A stretch of DNA of 37,879 nucleotides, taken from NCBI RefSeq assembly GCF_012927415.1, contig NZ_JABBPF010000054.1, forward strand, positions 1 through 37,879, written 5' to 3'. Positions 1 to 7,950 of this stretch are shown here, one piece after another. Origin of the DNA: Polaromonas sp. Lineage in GTDB: Bacteria; Pseudomonadota; Gammaproteobacteria; Burkholderiales; Burkholderiaceae_C. The notes below the pieces were generated by a model that worked only from the letters and a program-made list of their open reading frames with translations, did not search any database and was not told the DNA's origin. The translations under genes and the position numbers were made by a program. Positions within the stretch are counted from its first letter, which is position 1. Every line of letters begins with the position of its first letter.

Positions 1-1
1 C

Positions 2-727
2 AGCGAAGCCGAGGCGCGCTCCGAGGCGGAGGATCTCAAGGCGCAAGGCCTTGAGATCAGTGTTTACGGCGTTCCCGCCTACTCCACGCTGGGCTGGATG
101 AACTGGGCCGGTGGCGACCCCCTGCTCAACACCTTCATTGCCTACACCGACGGCGAACTGGCGCGCCTGGTGTTTCACGAACTTGCGCACCAGGTGACTT
201 ACGCCGAGGGCGACACCATGTTCAACGAGTCATTTGCCACCGCCGTCGAGCGCCTGGGCGTGCAGCGCTGGCTGGCCAGCCAGGCCCGCGATGAAGCCCG
301 CAAGGCCTACGAGGTATTTGACGGCAGGCGCCAGCAGTTCCGCGCGCTGACGCAGGCGACGCGCCATGCGCTGACCGACATCTACAAGAAGAAAAGGCCT
401 GCGGTCCAGCAGATACCGTTGCAGTCTGCTCTTAAAAATATAGCAATGCAGCGCTTTCGCGATGACTACGCGCAACTCCGGGCGTCCTGGGGCGGTTACG
501 CCGCCTACGACCCGTGGGTGGCGCGCGCCAATAATGCGGCCTTTGGCGCGCAAGCGGCTTACGACGAACTGGTGCCGGGCTTTGAGGCGCTGTTCGAGCA
601 CGAAGGCCGGGACTGGCCGAGGTTTTATGATGCAGTGAAGCGTCTTGCCAGCCAGTCCAAAGCCGAGCGGCACAAAGCCTTGACCCCCGGGCATGGCGAA
701 AAACAACAAGGAGAGGCCAATGGCTGA
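2..727 (+). CDS. Putative zinc aminopeptidase (PF10023-like), 3' part
   Basis: The reading frame is open from base 2, so the start lies before the window; 241 residues are visible. The gluzincin motif HELAHQVTY followed about 15 residues later by NESFAT (Glu as likely third zinc ligand) is the hallmark of the predicted aminopeptidase family PF10023, which is usually lipoprotein-anchored in proteobacteria. The segment just before it, GWMNWAGGDPLLNT, also fits that family. The C-terminal third is charged and probably helical, ending in a hydrophilic tail. The stop overlaps the next start by 8 bases, so the two are probably cotranscribed. A degenerate copy of the window's TGCT...AGCA palindrome (427-445) is read in frame as QSALKNIAMQ. 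Substrate is unknown; peptidase activity is inferred from the motif only. Confidence 0.82.
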   Translation, partial: SEAEARSEAEDLKAQGLEISVYGVPAYSTLGWMNWAGGDPLLNTFIAYTDGELARLVFHELAHQVTYAEGDTMFNESFATAVERLGVQRWLASQARDEARKAYEVFDGRRQQFRALTQATRHALTDIYKKKRPAVQQIPLQSALKNIAMQRFRDDYAQLRASWGGYAAYDPWVARANNAAFGAQAAYDELVPGFEALFEHEGRDWPRFYDAVKRLASQSKAERHKALTPGHGEKQQGEANG

Positions 728-1061
728 CATTCACATCGAGCGCGAACATGCCCTGGGCCTGACTGAAGCACGCAAGATTGCCTTCAAATGGGCCGAGCAG
801 GCCGAAGAGGAGTTCGGCATGGAATGCGCTTATGAAGAAGGCAAGAGCGCTGACATGGTCAGCTTTAATCGCTCGGGGGTCCACGGCACTCTCGCGGTGA
901 CAAAAGACCGTTTCGAGCTCGATGCCAGACTGGGCTTTTTGCTCGGCGCCTTCAAGGACCGGATTGAAGGCGAGATCATCAAGAACCTGGATGCGCTGAT
1001 CGCTGAAAAACCCGCTGCCAAAAGAAAACCGTTGCCGAAAAAGCTGAACCCTGAGCCTTGA
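720..1061 (+). CDS. Polyhydroxyalkanoic acid system family protein
   Basis: This 113-residue protein matches the PHA granule-region family (PF09650/TIGR02610): it opens MADIHIEREHALGLTEARK, continues with FKWAEQAEEEFGME, and has a GVHGTLAV strand and a helix with FLLGAFKDRIEGEI. The family occurs near or with polyhydroxyalkanoate genes; its biochemical role is not established. The start at 720 was chosen over the in-frame ATG at 693 because AAGGAG at about 708-713 is well placed for it and the family begins MADI. It overlaps the end of the aminopeptidase-like gene by 8 bases. The C-terminal tail is Lys/Pro-rich. It is the first of several genes here linked to carbon storage or acyl-CoA metabolism. 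Confidence 0.85.
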   Translation: MADIHIEREHALGLTEARKIAFKWAEQAEEEFGMECAYEEGKSADMVSFNRSGVHGTLAVTKDRFELDARLGFLLGAFKDRIEGEIIKNLDALIAEKPAAKRKPLPKKLNPEP

Positions 1062-1357
1062 CTGCAGCAAACCGACCGCTCAAACTGCGCATGCGAGCCG
1101 CTTTGACGCGGTCTGCCACCTGTGGCTTCAGGACCGGGGATTGCCGTGTTGCCGATCATGCGGGCGATGAAGCTGAACTGGCGACCGCCGGCCGACCCCC
1201 GAGGCCGGCGCCGCCTGCTGGCGGAGCGCCAGCCGGACCCGAGTGAGGCGGGTGTCGGCGCGCCCATCGACTTTCTGGCCCAGCCTTCGCCAAATACCAA
1301 AGCCAGATCTTCAAAGCAGTCATGGACGTTACAGCGTGGAGGCGGCACACTCGCCGC
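1062..1357. other. Intergenic stretch with GC-rich hairpins
   Basis: No gene is supported in these 296 bases. Around 1188-1262 there are several GC-rich inverted segments, for example GCCGGCC and GGCCGGC separated by about 9 bases. They could be a degenerate palindromic repeat unit or contribute to termination after the PHA-system gene, but no T-run follows. The promoter for the CoA-transferase operon must lie here; I could not assign clear -35/-10 boxes. Confidence 0.4.
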
Positions 1358-2683
1358 ATGGAAATCACCAAACCATCCCCCCAGACCCCTGTTATCCAGG
1401 GACCGCTGGCCGGCCTTAAAGTGCTGGAGCTGGGCCAGCTGATCGCCGGCCCTTTCGCGGCCAAGACACTGGCCGACTTCGGCGCCGACATCATCAAGAT
1501 CGAGTCGCCCGGCGCGGGTGACCCCTTGCGCCAATGGCGCTTGCTGAAAGACGGTACCTCAGTCTGGTGGCAGGTGCAGTCGCGCAACAAGCGGTCCGTG
1601 GCGCTGGACCTGAAGAATCCGCAGGCGCAGGCGATCGTGCGCCAGCTCGCGAGCGATGCCGATGTACTGATCGAAAACTTCCGCCCTGGCGCGATGGAAG
1701 GCTGGGGTCTCGGCCCCGATGAATTGCTCAAGTTGAACCCGCGCCTCATCATGCTGCGCATCAGCGGCTATGGCCAGACCGGCCCCTATCGCGACAAGCC
1801 GGGCTTTGGAGTGGTCGCCGAGGCCATGAGCGGCCTGCGCCACCTTACCGCCGAGCCGGGCCGCGTGCCGGTGCGCGTCGGCGTGAGCATCGGCGACACG
1901 CTGGCGGCGCTGCACGGCGTGATCGGCATCTTGCTGGCGTTGCACGAGCGCCAGCGCTCGGGCCAGGGTCAGGTGATCGACGTCGCACTGTACGAAGCGG
2001 TGTTCAACTGCATGGAAAGCCTGCTGCCCGAATACAGCGCGTTCGGCGCCGTTCGTGGTCCGGCCGGCAGCGCCCTGCCCGGCATTGCGCCGAGCAATGC
2101 TTACCGTTGCAAGGGCGCAGGTGCATCGGCCACCGGCGCCGGAACGCCCCGGCCAAGACCAGCCGCCGCGGAGGGCAGCGAATCAGGCGAAGCGGGGAGC
2201 GTGGGGGCCTATGTCCTGATTGCCGGCAACGGCGACAGCATTTTCAAACGGCTGATGGCCACCATTGGCCGGCCTGAAATGGGCACTGACCCGGCCCTGG
2301 CGGACAACGCGGGCCGGGTGGCGCAGGTGGACAAGATCGACGAAGCCATTGGCCAGTGGGCCGCGCAACACACCGTGGACGAGGCGCTCGCCGCGCTGGA
2401 CCAGGCTTCGGTGCCGGCGGGCCGCATCTACACCATAGCCGACATTGCTGCGGATCCGCATTACCGGGCGCGCGGCATGCTGGACGAAGTGCGGATGGAC
2501 GACGGCAGCGTGCTGGCGGTGCCGGGCATTGTTCCCAAGCTTTCGCGGACGCCGGGCGGCCACCGCCGCAACGCGCCTCAAATTGGCCAGGACACCGATG
2601 CCGTGCTGCTGCAGATGGGCTTGTCGCCCGAACAGATCAAAACGCTCAAAGACCAGGGGATTGTGGCCGGAGGAATGAAATGA
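1358..2683 (+). CDS. CaiB/BaiF family CoA-transferase
   Basis: A family III CoA-transferase that moves CoA between carboxylic acids. Visible family features are GLKVLELGQLIAGPFAAK near the N terminus, ADFGADIIKIE, RNKRSVALDLK, LIENFRPGAMEGWGLGPDEL (with the Asp expected to carry the acyl/CoA intermediates in this region), GYGQTGPY, and the C-terminal domain with DPALADNAGR and DPHYRARGML. Start at 1358 (MEITKP) fits family length better than an upstream ATG at 1322. The 3' end overlaps the HMG-CoA lyase gene by 4 bases (ATGA), indicating translational coupling. A low-complexity insert of about 31 codons (2114-2206) interrupts the usual NAYxCxDGxYV junction. With an HMG-CoA lyase next door, a substrate such as 3-hydroxy-3-methylglutarate or another branched dicarboxylate is an inference. 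Confidence 0.88.
   Translation: MEITKPSPQTPVIQGPLAGLKVLELGQLIAGPFAAKTLADFGADIIKIESPGAGDPLRQWRLLKDGTSVWWQVQSRNKRSVALDLKNPQAQAIVRQLASDADVLIENFRPGAMEGWGLGPDELLKLNPRLIMLRISGYGQTGPYRDKPGFGVVAEAMSGLRHLTAEPGRVPVRVGVSIGDTLAALHGVIGILLALHERQRSGQGQVIDVALYEAVFNCMESLLPEYSAFGAVRGPAGSALPGIAPSNAYRCKGAGASATGAGTPRPRPAAAEGSESGEAGSVGAYVLIAGNGDSIFKRLMATIGRPEMGTDPALADNAGRVAQVDKIDEAIGQWAAQHTVDEALAALDQASVPAGRIYTIADIAADPHYRARGMLDEVRMDDGSVLAVPGIVPKLSRTPGGHRRNAPQIGQDTDAVLLQMGLSPEQIKTLKDQGIVAGGMK
2114..2206 (+). repeat. In-frame low-complexity insertion within CoA-transferase
   Basis: About 93 bases encode a Gly/Ala/Pro/Ser-rich stretch between NAYRCK and AYVLIAGNGD, where family members normally have only one or two residues. 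It is a multiple of three, so the frame is preserved. Its GC-rich content and end (GGGGAGCGTGGGGGC) resemble dispersed intergenic elements I associate with Comamonadaceae genomes; that origin is an inference, not shown by a second copy in this window. Confidence 0.45.
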
Positions 2684-3636
2684 ACCGCACTGGGCCCGTG
2701 ACACGCATTTACTTCAATGAAGTCGCTACCCGCGACGGCTTGCAGATCGAACCGAACTTCATCGCCACCAGCGACAAGGTCGCGCTGGTCGACGCGCTCA
2801 GCGACTGCGGCTACGCCAAGATCGAGGTCACCTCGTTCACCTCGCCCAAGGCGATTCCGATGTTGCGCGATGCCGAGGAGGTGATGGGCCGCATCCGCCG
2901 CGTGCCCGGTGTCGAATACACCGTGCTGGTGCCCAACCTGCGCGGCGCCGAGCGCGCGCTGGAATCGCGCACCGACGAATTGAATCTGGTGATGTCGGTG
3001 TCCGAGACACACAACCTGGCGAACCTGCGCATGTCGCGCGAAAAAAGTTTTGTCGCGCTGCAAGCCGTGATTCGCCATGTCGATGGCCAAACGCCCATCA
3101 ACATTTCACTGTCGTGCAGCTTTGGCTGCCCGATGGAAGGCGAGGTGCAACAGGAAGAAGTGCTGCGCTGGAGCGAACGCTTCGCTGGCCTCGGTGTGCG
3201 TGGCTTGAGCATCTGCGACACCACCGGCATGGCGCACCCGGCGCAGGTCAGCCGCATGGTCGAGGTGCTGCAAAAGCGTTTTGCCGACCTGCAACTGACG
3301 CTGCACTTTCACAATACGCGCGGCATGGGCCTGGCCAATGTGCTGGCTGCGGTGCAGGGCGGCATCGAGCGTTTCGACGGCTCGCTGGGCGGTTTGGGTG
3401 GCTGCCCTTATGCGCCCGGTGCGAGCGGCAACGTCGCCAGCGAGGATGCGATTCACATGCTGGACGCAATGGGCTATGACACGGGCATCGATCTTTCAAA
3501 ATTGCTGGTGCTGGCCAGACAGTTGCCGGAGATCGTCGGCCACGACGTACCGGGCCAGGTGGCCAAGGCTGGCCGCATCATGTCGCTGCATCCAGCGCCG
3601 GCCTACGTGGCTCAACTACGCGAGGCGCAGGCATGA
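2680..3636 (+). CDS. Hydroxymethylglutaryl-CoA lyase family protein
   Basis: A 318-residue HMGL-like TIM-barrel enzyme that cleaves 3-hydroxy-3-methylglutaryl-CoA to acetoacetate and acetyl-CoA, or a related 3-hydroxyacyl-CoA. It has the substrate/metal motif ATRDGLQIE near the N terminus, EVTSF, ICDTTGMAHP, the metal-binding HFHNTRGMG, and the signature GLGGCPYAPGASGN containing the active-site Cys loop. A good GGAGG ribosome site sits at about 2669-2674. The start overlaps the CoA-transferase stop and the stop overlaps the VOC gene start (both ATGA), so three genes form one coupled operon. Classical leucine-degradation neighbours (MCC carboxylase, isovaleryl-CoA dehydrogenase) are absent here, so the true substrate may differ. 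Confidence 0.9.
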   Translation: MNRTGPVTRIYFNEVATRDGLQIEPNFIATSDKVALVDALSDCGYAKIEVTSFTSPKAIPMLRDAEEVMGRIRRVPGVEYTVLVPNLRGAERALESRTDELNLVMSVSETHNLANLRMSREKSFVALQAVIRHVDGQTPINISLSCSFGCPMEGEVQQEEVLRWSERFAGLGVRGLSICDTTGMAHPAQVSRMVEVLQKRFADLQLTLHFHNTRGMGLANVLAAVQGGIERFDGSLGGLGGCPYAPGASGNVASEDAIHMLDAMGYDTGIDLSKLLVLARQLPEIVGHDVPGQVAKAGRIMSLHPAPAYVAQLREAQA

Positions 3637-4025
3637 TCGAACAGATCGACCACCTGGTGCTGACCACCGCGAACGAAGCCGCCTGCGTTGACTTCTATTG
3701 CCGTGTGCTGGGAATGACGCTTGAAACCTTTGTCGGCGGCACGCCGCCCGTGGCGCGCAAGGCCTTCAAATTCGGCGTGCAAAAAATCAACCTGCATGTG
3801 AGAGGCCGGGAGTTTGAGCCCAATGCCCATCTGCCGGTACCCGGCTCACTGGATATCTGCCTGATGGCGAGCGTTTCACTGACAGAGGTGATGGTCCGGC
3901 TGAAGCAGGCGAGCTGGCCGGTGATCGAAGGACCGGTCTTGCGGACCGGCGCCACGCAAAAGATCCGCTCGATTTATCTGCGCGACCCGGACCTGAACCT
4001 GATCGAGATTTCCGAACCCGCCTGA
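3633..4025 (+). CDS. VOC family (glyoxalase-fold) protein
   Basis: A 130-residue vicinal oxygen chelate protein. It has the two beta-alpha-beta-beta-beta modules: IDHLVLTTANEAACVDFYCRVLGM at the start with a probable metal His, a second His in KINLHV, and the C-terminal DPDLNLIEIS with the usual Glu. Members include glyoxalases, dioxygenases and epimerases; the substrate cannot be read from sequence. It is the last gene of the overlapping CoA-transferase/HMG-CoA lyase operon, which suggests a detoxifying or isomerising step on the same acid or CoA ester. Confidence 0.85.
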   Translation: MIEQIDHLVLTTANEAACVDFYCRVLGMTLETFVGGTPPVARKAFKFGVQKINLHVRGREFEPNAHLPVPGSLDICLMASVSLTEVMVRLKQASWPVIEGPVLRTGATQKIRSIYLRDPDLNLIEISEPA

Positions 4026-4308
4026 AAAGGCATCCACCGCCGTTCCAGAAGACAAAACGTGACTTTCATTTCCGGCAGGACCCTGATGAACGTTGCCAGC
4101 CTCGCAACGGCTTCAACTTCAAAAAGCGCACCGAAAAAGAGGGCGCCAAGGCCCTTGTCATAAGCCGCGCCGAACTGGGCCCGCTACGTGACAGCGGGCG
4201 CAAGATGTGCGGCCGCTTTGTCAGGCTGGCCAACAGCAAGGCCGACTGACAGGGGCCCACCGCCTTTTTACCTTTCGCGGTCGCTGCCGGCGCTTGTCGC
4301 CCAAACAG

Positions 4309-4563
4309 TCAGCTCAGTTCAGCAATCAGATCGATGTACTGCTGCATCGCGTCGTCCTGCGACGTGCCCTTGAGGTTGTTCCAGGCATCCCATTTGGCGC
4401 GCGCGACCATATCGGCGAAGCCGGGCTTCTTGTCAGCGTTGTCGCCCACACTACCCTGCTTGTAGAGGGCGTAGATTTTCAGCAGCGTCATGTTGTCAGG
4501 GCGTTCGCTGAAGTTTTTTGAGTCGGCCATGGCTTTGGCAAAGGCGGCTTTCAAGTCGGGCAT
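4309..4563 (-). CDS. Acyl-CoA-binding protein
   Basis: This 84-residue protein is a complete ACBP. It shows LLKIYALYKQGSVGD (ligand-contacting Tyr and Lys) and KWDAWNNLKGTSQDDAM, the standard helix 2-3 motifs, at the usual family length of 80-90. It binds long-chain acyl-CoA in the cytoplasm and buffers or delivers it. GGAG lies about 10 bases before the ATG. It is transcribed divergently from the wax ester synthase/DGAT gene 135 bases away, which uses acyl-CoA, so a shared regulatory region and functional link are likely. ACBP genes are not universal in bacteria. Confidence 0.93.
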   Translation of the reverse strand: MPDLKAAFAKAMADSKNFSERPDNMTLLKIYALYKQGSVGDNADKKPGFADMVARAKWDAWNNLKGTSQDDAMQQYIDLIAELS

Positions 4564-4698
4564 GTAAACGCTCCATTTTTAGTAGTTGGTCACCAATGAT
4601 GGTGCTTGGGGTAACTGCCGGGTATCTTAGCGACAACTTCCTTGCAAAATAGACGGCTCACTCCAGTCCGGGGTGATTTTGCAACAGGGAATGCTTTG

Positions 4699-6303
4699 AT
4701 GGTCACACGCGTTACGGCTCCGTCGGCGGGGGAAAAGCTAGCCCGGAGAGTTGCCCAGGAGATGGCCCGCCAGGTGGCAGGTAAGGTCGCAAGAAACGTT
4801 CAAAAAAACCTCAAGCGAGCGGTTTCAGGTACTTTGGGTTTGTCAGGCGAGCGCATGAGCAAGGTCGACACCGCCTGGCTGCGCATGGATTGCGACGCCA
4901 ACCTGATGCAGATTGTCGGTGTCTGGACACTGCAGCCTGGCGTGAAATACGAGGCGGTCCGCGAACGCATTGAAAACACCCTGCTCAAATACGACCGCTT
5001 CCGTCAGCGTGTGATCGAAGATGCCGCCGGGGCGACCTGGGTATTTGACCGAAGCTTCGACCTCGCAAACCATCTGATACTTGAAAAGCTACCCAAATCC
5101 GCCAGGGGCCGTGGGGAACAGGCGCTGCAGGACCGCGTGGCCGAACTGGCCACCGAGCGGCTGGCTCCGGCGCATCCGCTGTGGCAAATGCACCTGATCG
5201 AGGACTACACCGGCCCGGACGGTGTCAAGGGCAGCGCGTTGATAGTACGCATCCACCACTGCATTGCCGACGGAATTGCGCTGATTTCGGTCACCATGTC
5301 GCTGGTCGATGGCGGCGCCGCGCCACCCGGGCGTGGCAGCAAGGACGCCACGCCGCATAGCGTCGAAGAGTGGTTTGAGGACACCCTGCTCAGGCCGTTT
5401 ACCCAACTCACCGTCAAGGCGCTGGGCGCCATGGGCGAAGGCGCAGCGCGCTCGCTGGGCATGCTGGGCGATCCAAAAAAATCCGTCGAGCAAGGCCTTG
5501 AGCAGGGTATCAAAAGCTCGCTGGATCTGGGCAAGGTGCTGCTTCAGGTGCTTGCTGACACGGCCGCCCTGGCCCTGATGCCCGACGACTCCAAGACCCG
5601 GCTCAAGGGCACACCCGGCGGCGTTAAAAAAGTGGCCTGGTGCCAGCCGATTCCGCTGGACGAAGTCAAGGCCGTCGGCAAGGCGCTTAACTGTTCCGTC
5701 AACGATGTACTGCTCAGCTGCGTGGCTGGCGCGCTGGGCGAATATCTGAAGGCGCAGGGCGACGAGGTGGCGGGCCAGGAAATCCGCGCCATGGTGCCGG
5801 TCAACCTGCGGCCGCGCGAGCAAACCCACAAGCTGGGCAACCACTTTGGCCTGGTTCCGCTGGTACTGCCGATCGGCCTGGCCAACCCGGTCGAGCGCAT
5901 CTATGAAGTGCGCCGCCGCATGACCGCCCTCAAAGGCAGTTACCAGCCACTGCTAGCCTTCAGCCTGCTGGCGATGGCGGGCTTGCTGATCAAGCCGGCA
6001 CAAGACCTGATGCTGAACATTTTCTCGAAAAAAACCACCGCCGTGATGACCAACGTGCCAGGGCCGCGCGAAAAACTCAAATTCTGCGGCGCCACACTGG
6101 AGCAAAGCATGTTCTGGGTGCCGCAGTCGGGCAATGTGGGGCTGGGCGTGTCGATTCTCAGCTATGGCGGCGGCGTGCAGTTTGGCGTGATTACCGACAG
6201 CGCGTTGTGCCCGGAGCCGCAGCGAATTATTGACGAATTTGTGCCCGAATTTGCCAGGCTGTCGATCGTGACGCTCATGCTGCCGTGGCATGAAAGGCCC
6301 TGA
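4699..6303 (+). CDS. Wax ester synthase/diacylglycerol acyltransferase (WS/DGAT)
   Basis: Bifunctional O-acyltransferase making wax esters or triacylglycerol from acyl-CoA. The catalytic motif HHxxxDG appears as HHCIADG, and the family N-terminal core SKVDTAWLRMD...NLMQIVGVW and C-terminal NVPGPREKLKFCG (PF06974-like) are present. The start at 4699 has a weak AGGGA upstream; ATG at 4855 (MSKVDTAW) would give a canonical 482-residue enzyme, and an ATG at 4642 is also in frame. If 4699 is right the protein carries an extra ~52-residue Arg/Ala/Val-rich helix (GEKLARRVAQEMARQVAGK) that could bind membrane or lipid droplets. It is divergent from an acyl-CoA-binding protein. Confidence 0.9.
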   Translation: MVTRVTAPSAGEKLARRVAQEMARQVAGKVARNVQKNLKRAVSGTLGLSGERMSKVDTAWLRMDCDANLMQIVGVWTLQPGVKYEAVRERIENTLLKYDRFRQRVIEDAAGATWVFDRSFDLANHLILEKLPKSARGRGEQALQDRVAELATERLAPAHPLWQMHLIEDYTGPDGVKGSALIVRIHHCIADGIALISVTMSLVDGGAAPPGRGSKDATPHSVEEWFEDTLLRPFTQLTVKALGAMGEGAARSLGMLGDPKKSVEQGLEQGIKSSLDLGKVLLQVLADTAALALMPDDSKTRLKGTPGGVKKVAWCQPIPLDEVKAVGKALNCSVNDVLLSCVAGALGEYLKAQGDEVAGQEIRAMVPVNLRPREQTHKLGNHFGLVPLVLPIGLANPVERIYEVRRRMTALKGSYQPLLAFSLLAMAGLLIKPAQDLMLNIFSKKTTAVMTNVPGPREKLKFCGATLEQSMFWVPQSGNVGLGVSILSYGGGVQFGVITDSALCPEPQRIIDEFVPEFARLSIVTLMLPWHERP

Positions 6304-6350
6304 TTCTTAAGTCAAACAAGCCGCAAGTCCAGCATTTATGGTCATTAACA

Positions 6351-6367
6351 GCTATGCTTTTAATAGC
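6351..6367. repeat. Short AT-rich palindrome (GCTAT...ATAGC)
   Basis: Inverted repeat GCTAT-gctttta-ATAGC between the convergent WS/DGAT and pantothenate kinase genes. It has the same arms and loop length as the copy at 34486-34502 and is related to those at 13268-13286 and 26014-26034. It is probably a dispersed genomic repeat; a role as a weak transcript end is possible. Confidence 0.6.
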
Positions 6368-6385
6368 ATTCAGGCAGTTCGCCGG

Positions 6386-7153
6386 TCAGGCGGTGAAACG
6401 CCGTGAGGCTATTTCCAGCAACCCGTCAAAAATTAGACCTTCCACCAGTTCGACCTGAACCGACATGCTGGGCGCCATTTTCCAGCCCGCACCGCCGGTC
6501 ATGATGCATGCGGGCGCTTCGCCGCAGTGGCGGGTGATGTTGTCCACCATGCGCTGCACCGCGCCAGCAATGGCGAAGGTGCCGCCGCTGGTCAGCGCAT
6601 CGCTGGTGTTGGTCGGAAAATCCCGCACCTCGCCGGTCGGTACATGCAGGCCGGCGGTGCCCGACTCCAGCGCGCGCAACATGATCCCGTGACCGGGCAG
6701 GATAATGCCGCCGAGAAACCTGCCCGAGGCGTCAATGGCCTCGACTGTCACGGCCGTTCCCACCATGACCACCAGGCAGGGCTTGCGCACGCCTCGCGCC
6801 AGCAAGCGGTGATGCGCCCCTATCATCGCCACCCAGCGGTCGGAGCCGAGACGCGCGGGGTAGTCGTAGCCGTTGGTCAAACCGGCTTCCTCGGGACTTG
6901 ACACCACCCAGCGCGGCAGCGCGTCCCAGAGTTCCATTTGTTCGGAAACCCGCCGCTTGATGGCGTCGCCCGCCACGACGCAGCCAAGAATGGCCGAAGG
7001 CGCAGGTAGCGACTTCCACTCATCCTCGGCAAGCCGGTCAATGTTTTCCAGAAACACCGCGCCGTGCGCCAGCAGCTTGGCTCCCACTGCGGGCGCGTCG
7101 TACTGGGCCCATTTCAGGCGGGTGTTACCCACGTCAAGCGCTAGAAAAGTCAT
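6386..7153 (-). CDS. coaX: Type III pantothenate kinase
   Basis: First step of coenzyme A synthesis: ATP-dependent phosphorylation of pantothenate in the cytoplasm. The 255-residue protein has the ASKHA phosphate motif [11 protein letters not shown] at the N terminus, the pantothenate loop [38 protein letters not shown], and TGGAGWKM near the C terminus. Length matches the family. In many betaproteobacteria this gene follows birA; here the upstream gene on the same strand is a LuxR-type regulator, 74 bases away, so read-through from that promoter is possible. CoA supply fits the many acyl-CoA enzymes around it, but that is not specific evidence of coregulation. Confidence 0.95.
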   Translation of the reverse strand: MTFLALDVGNTRLKWAQYDAPAVGAKLLAHGAVFLENIDRLAEDEWKSLPAPSAILGCVVAGDAIKRRVSEQMELWDALPRWVVSSPEEAGLTNGYDYPARLGSDRWVAMIGAHHRLLARGVRKPCLVVMVGTAVTVEAIDASGRFLGGIILPGHGIMLRALESGTAGLHVPTGEVRDFPTNTSDALTSGGTFAIAGAVQRMVDNITRHCGEAPACIMTGGAGWKMAPSMSVQVELVEGLIFDGLLEIASRRFTA

Positions 7154-7227
7154 GTGGCTGAATTATGAACAGATTTTCGGCGAGCCCGGCGGCCCGGACA
7201 CCGGCAGGCGCACGGCACCGCGCGGGC

Positions 7228-7896
7228 TCAGATCAGGCCAAGCCAGCATGCGCGCTGAACCGCCGCCAGCTTGCTGTCGACCTTGAGTTTGCTCATGGCG
7301 TTGGCCAGGTGAAAGTTGATGGTGCGTTCACTACAAAGCAGGACTTCGCCACTGGCGCGCGCTGTCAGGCCCTGGAACGCCAGTTTCAGGCATTCGAGTT
7401 CGCGCGGACTCAGCGGATTGCGTACCTCGGCAATTGCCCGGCTCAGCAGCGGCCAGATGTTAAGCGCGGACCAGACCAGCGCCGCCGCCTCATTGCGGTC
7501 ATGCCACTGGCGCGGGCTGAAAAGGTAGACCTCGAAGGCGCGCGCGCTGACCAGCGGGAACTCGATGCGCACCACGCTTTGATAACCGTAACCGAGCCAG
7601 AGCCGCCGCCATCGACTGTGATGGCCAAAAGCCGATTCAACAATCAGCTGCCAGCTCACCAGCGGTGCAGCCGCGTCTGCCTGTGGCACTCCGGAATCCT
7701 GGCCTTCGGCGAGGGCCCGCGCGGCTTCAAGCAGGCGCGGCGGGTGCAGGGCGACCACCAGCCGGTGCTGCAAGCCGGCAAAAGGATCAGGACCCAACAC
7801 GGCGATCGCCTCCACCGAAAACTCCCGCAGCGCAAGCAGCCAGTCGCTCATGATGCCGTCAAGGCTGACACTGTCAAAGTTAGCAGGTAGTTGCAT
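7228..7896 (-). CDS. LuxR-type quorum-sensing-like transcriptional regulator
   Basis: This 222-residue protein has a C-terminal LuxR helix-turn-helix (residues about 161-222): LSPRELECLKLAFQG, then SERTINFHLANAMSKLKV and ending WLGLI. The INFH...NAMSKL form is typical of the autoinducer-responsive LuxR class rather than NarL-type response regulators. The N-terminal 150 residues form a probable ligand-sensing (GAF/autoinducer-like) domain with GYGYQSVVRIEFPL and FEVYLFSPR, but I do not see the WxxxY...DP pattern of acyl-homoserine lactone receptors, so the ligand may be something else. No receiver domain is present. It is divergent from the sensor-kinase gene and sits in an alpha-hydroxyketone signalling locus. 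A lux-box-like dyad at 11548-11567 is a candidate target. Confidence 0.85.
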   Translation of the reverse strand: MQLPANFDSVSLDGIMSDWLLALREFSVEAIAVLGPDPFAGLQHRLVVALHPPRLLEAARALAEGQDSGVPQADAAAPLVSWQLIVESAFGHHSRWRRLWLGYGYQSVVRIEFPLVSARAFEVYLFSPRQWHDRNEAAALVWSALNIWPLLSRAIAEVRNPLSPRELECLKLAFQGLTARASGEVLLCSERTINFHLANAMSKLKVDSKLAAVQRACWLGLI

Positions 7897-7950
7897 GAGG
7901 TAAAAAGGCAGAACTGGGACAATAAATCAAAGGTGAAAAAGCGTTACCCG

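Noticed and set aside
4026..4249. Frame ending at 4249 reading NGFNFKKRTEKEGAKALV and RDSGRKMCGRFVRLANSKAD
   Set aside because: It has a coding-like composition and may be a gene remnant, but no start codon, ribosome site or family could be found.
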